Made by a program: the position numbers and the translations under genes. A stretch of DNA of 7,590 nt from Candidatus Aerophobota bacterium (GTDB lineage: Bacteria > Aerophobota > Aerophobia > Aerophobales > B3-G15): positions 1 to 7,590 of the forward strand of contig DRTT01000071.1 in assembly GCA_011372105.1 (NCBI GenBank), read 5' to 3'. Numbering within the stretch: the first letter of the stretch is position 1; every line of letters starts with the position of its first letter. This document shows positions 5,150-7,590 of this stretch, piece after piece. The notes under the pieces are model-generated. The model did no database searches, was not told where the DNA came from, and was given only the letters and a program-made list of their open reading frames with translations.

Positions 5150-7590
5150 ATGGCAGCTGCATTAAAAGAACGAAAAATAAAAGATTTTTCTAAATATCCT
5201 CCGTTAATTGATGTTCCAGATCTTTTGAAGATGCAGCGCGCCTCTTACGAAGAGTTTCTTCAAAAAGATATTCCACCTGAAAAAAGGGAAAATAAGGGAT
5301 TGGAGGCTATTTTTAGAGAAGTGTTTCCTGTGGAGAGTTTTAACGGAAAAATGTCCCTTGAGTATGTTCAATACAGATTTATTGAGCCACGTTATAGTAT
5401 GGAGAAATGTGAGGAAGAAGAACTGACTTACGCTATGCCTCTTTATGTTAAACTCAGGTTGAACAAAAAAGACACAGGGGAGGTCATAGAACAGGAGGTG
5501 TACCTGGGGGATATTCCTTTAATGAACGAAAGAGGTAGCTTTATCATTAATGGTACAGAGAGAATTGTGGTTAATCAGATTCAAAGAACTCCTGGTGTGT
5601 TTTTTGAAGAAGGTGTGGCAGGTTCAACTGAAGGTAAGGTTTCCTACAGGGCTCGAATTATTCCAGAGAGAGGTAACTGGATTGACTTTGAGGTGAGAGA
5701 GGGACTTTTATACATGCGAATTAACAGAGGGCGGAGATTTATAGGAACTTTATTTTTGAGAGCCCTTGGAGCAGACCCAGAAGAAGTTTTAAAGCAGATA
5801 GATAATCCTGAAGATAGAGAGGTATTAAGAAGAAGTTTTGAAAACGATGGTGCTGAGTCGCAAAAAGATGCCCTTCTCAAAATTTACCATCAGCTTAGAC
5901 CTGGTAGGCCACCTGTTTTTGAGTCAGTAAAGGAGGTTTTTGAAAGAACGTTTCTCGATCCTCGTTACTATAACCTGGATAAAGTGGGCCGTTACCAGAT
6001 TAATAAAGAGCTGGGGATTGATACAGGATGGGATTGTATGGTTCTTAGAGTGGAGGATGTAGTTGGGGTGATTAAACGTCTTTTTGAAGTGAATCGTGAG
6101 GTGGTTGAAGTTGAGAGTATGGATCATTTAGCTTACAGAAGAGTGAGGAGGGTGGGAGACCTTTTAGCAGAGCAAATTCGTATGGGCCTTACTCATCTTG
6201 TCAGGATAGTTCAGCAGAGGATGAGTATTCAATCTCCTGAAACTATTACCCCCCGTTCTCTTGTAAATACCAGAGCGTTAAGAGGAGCAATAGAAAGTTT
6301 CTTTCATACAGGACAACTTTCTCAGTATCTTGACCAGACTAATCCTCTGGCAGAATTGACTCACAAAAGAAGACTTTCTGCTCTTGGCCCAGGGGGACTT
6401 TCTCGTGTCCAGGCCAAGGAAGAGGTAAGGGATGTGCATTATACTCACTATGGTAGAATTTGTCCAATTGAAACTCCAGAGGGTCAAAATATTGGACTTA
6501 TAACCTCTCTTGCGACTTATGCCCGGGTCAACAAGCTCGGTTTTCTGGAGGCACCCTATAGAAAAGTTGTAAACGGAAAAGCTACAGATCAAATTGAGTA
6601 TCTTTCTGCAAGAGAGGAGGATCAATACTACATTGCAGGATGTGATGCGGTAGATAAAGATGGTAATTTTGTGAGATCTCCTGTTATAGCTCGTTACAGG
6701 GGTGAAATAGTAGTTGTGCCCAAGGAGAAGGTAGATTATGTTGATATTTCTCCCAAGCAGATAGTCAGCGTTTCCACTTCTCTTATTCCTTTTTTAGAGC
6801 ACGATGATGCCAATCGTGCTCTAATGGGTTCTAACATGCAGCGGCAGGCAGTTCATCTTGAAAACGCTGAGGAACCTCTTGTTCAGACAGGGATGGAGAG
6901 AAAAGTAGCCGAAGATTCTCTTATGGCAGTGAGGGCAAAAAGAGGAGGAGAGGTTGTTTATGCGGATGCTAACAAAATAAAGATAAAACATGAAAAAGGA
7001 ATTGATACCTATCCTCTTGTAAGGTTTAAAAGATCAAATCAAAGAACCTGCATTGACCAAAGGCCTATAGTAAAAAGAGGAGATAAAGTTAAGAAGGGGG
7101 ATTTTATCACGGATGGTCCAGCGATAAAGAGAGGAAAACTTGCCTTAGGGAGGAACGTACTTGTAGCTTTCATGCCCTGGGAAGGATATAATTATGAGGA
7201 CGCTATACTTATAAGCGAGAAGCTTTTAAAAGAAGATCTTTTCACTTCTATTCACATTGAAGAGTTTCAGGTAGAGGCAAAGGAGCTTCGCTCAGGAGTT
7301 GAGGAGATAACCGCAGATATTCCTAACGTAGATGAGTCTGCTCTAAAAAATCTTGATGAGAAGGGAATAATAAGAGTGGGAGCAGAGGTTAAAGCTGGAG
7401 ATATCCTTGTAGGGAAGGTTACTCCTCAGGTGGAGGTAAAGTTAACTCCTGAAGAAAGGCTTTTGAGAAGTATTTTTGGAGAAAAGGTTCAAAAGGTAAA
7501 GGATAATTCTTTAAGAGTCCCCCACGGAATTGAGGGGAAAGTTATAAAAGTTAAGGTCTTTTCAAGAGAAAAGGGTGATGATCTTCCTCC
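5150..7590 (+). CDS. rpoB: DNA-directed RNA polymerase subunit beta (3' end outside window)
   Basis: The first 813 codons of RpoB, the catalytic beta subunit, open to the window edge; the bacterial protein of this type is about 1,100-1,200 residues. The ATG has GAGAGG (5137-5142) 7 bases upstream. Motifs in order are YPPLIDVPDLLKMQRASY at the N-terminus, then GSFIINGTERIVVNQIQRTPGV, then the rifampicin region QLSQYLDQTNPLAELTHKRR (from residue 389) continuing into LSALGPGGLS. Then come PFLEHDDANRALMGSNMQRQAV, FMPWEGYNYEDAILISE (E683/D684) and the flap start LTPEERLLRSIFGEK. Positions equivalent to E. coli S512, Q513, D516, H526, R529 and S531 are all wild type, so no classical target resistance is seen. 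Q446 replaces the usual proline in ETPEGPNIG. The large enterobacterial insertions are absent. Confidence 0.98.
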   Translation, partial: MAAALKERKIKDFSKYPPLIDVPDLLKMQRASYEEFLQKDIPPEKRENKGLEAIFREVFPVESFNGKMSLEYVQYRFIEPRYSMEKCEEEELTYAMPLYVKLRLNKKDTGEVIEQEVYLGDIPLMNERGSFIINGTERIVVNQIQRTPGVFFEEGVAGSTEGKVSYRARIIPERGNWIDFEVREGLLYMRINRGRRFIGTLFLRALGADPEEVLKQIDNPEDREVLRRSFENDGAESQKDALLKIYHQLRPGRPPVFESVKEVFERTFLDPRYYNLDKVGRYQINKELGIDTGWDCMVLRVEDVVGVIKRLFEVNREVVEVESMDHLAYRRVRRVGDLLAEQIRMGLTHLVRIVQQRMSIQSPETITPRSLVNTRALRGAIESFFHTGQLSQYLDQTNPLAELTHKRRLSALGPGGLSRVQAKEEVRDVHYTHYGRICPIETPEGQNIGLITSLATYARVNKLGFLEAPYRKVVNGKATDQIEYLSAREEDQYYIAGCDAVDKDGNFVRSPVIARYRGEIVVVPKEKVDYVDISPKQIVSVSTSLIPFLEHDDANRALMGSNMQRQAVHLENAEEPLVQTGMERKVAEDSLMAVRAKRGGEVVYADANKIKIKHEKGIDTYPLVRFKRSNQRTCIDQRPIVKRGDKVKKGDFITDGPAIKRGKLALGRNVLVAFMPWEGYNYEDAILISEKLLKEDLFTSIHIEEFQVEAKELRSGVEEITADIPNVDESALKNLDEKGIIRVGAEVKAGDILVGKVTPQVEVKLTPEERLLRSIFGEKVQKVKDNSLRVPHGIEGKVIKVKVFSREKGDDLP
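6794..6824 (+). repeat. perfect 12-bp inverted repeat within rpoB
   Basis: TTAGAGCACGAT (6794-6805) and ATCGTGCTCTAA (6813-6824) are exact reverse complements separated by GATGCCA. They encode the highly conserved LEHDDANRAL segment, so part of the complementarity comes from fixed amino acids. There is no T-run after it; a role in pausing or RNA stability is possible but unproven. Confidence 0.5.

Noticed and set aside
1..7590. Mobile elements, CRISPR arrays, phage or defence genes
   Set aside because: No transposase, integrase, regularly spaced repeats or terminal inverted repeats were seen. The window is core housekeeping DNA with uniform composition.

Overview
The window is a dense, all-plus-strand stretch of a bacterial core translation/transcription cluster. 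A broken-off pyruvate phosphate dikinase gene lies on the left and the start of rpoB on the right. The DNA is moderately AT-rich (roughly 40% GC by eye) with AGA-heavy arginine usage. The protein sequences are clearly bacterial: EF-Tu of 400 residues, a Bacillus/Thermotoga-type RpoB without the large enterobacterial insertions, and an L10 with a long three-segment C-terminal helix. I cannot name the species. The mix of sequence features suggests a deep-branching or candidate-phylum anaerobe, possibly thermophilic, and that is inference only.

Layout. 1-442: C-terminal end of ppdK, followed by a terminator-like hairpin whose 3' arm overlaps a good -35 element. 490-517: likely promoter for what follows. 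532-750: tRNA-Tyr(GUA) and tRNA-Thr(GGU). 822-2242: tuf, rpmG and tRNA-Trp(CCA), where the rpmG stop codon overlaps the first bases of the tRNA. 2306-4156: secE, nusG, rplK and rplA, nearly contiguous. 4167-5111: L10 and L7/L12 in one uninterrupted reading frame, with a strong Shine-Dalgarno and ATG still present at the internal L12 start. 5150-7590: rpoB, cut off by the window edge. No other terminator-like hairpin with a U-tract was found after the ppdK one, so tRNA-Tyr through rpoB could be one long transcription unit. The order matches the classical tRNA-tufB-secE-nusG-rplKAJL-rpoBC cluster, with rpmG and tRNA-Trp inserted.

How it works together. The cluster makes the tRNA delivery factor (EF-Tu) and three tRNAs. 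It also makes the ribosomal stalk that recruits EF-Tu (L11, L10, L7/L12), further 50S proteins (L1, L33), the SecE translocon subunit, the NusG elongation factor that links RNA polymerase to the ribosome, and the beta subunit of RNA polymerase.

The most unusual observations are: (1) the in-frame L10-L12 fusion with a preserved internal start, and a nearby A6G run at which a one-base shift would give a classical ATGA stop/start overlap; (2) the rpmG stop codon lying inside tRNA-Trp, so that tRNA 5' processing should remove the L33 stop codon; (3) a five-cysteine insertion in the EF-Tu G domain; (4) a 14-bp hairpin at the end of rplA, just before rplJ; (5) a perfect 12-bp hairpin inside rpoB. 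Nothing in the window looks mobile, phage-derived or CRISPR-related.
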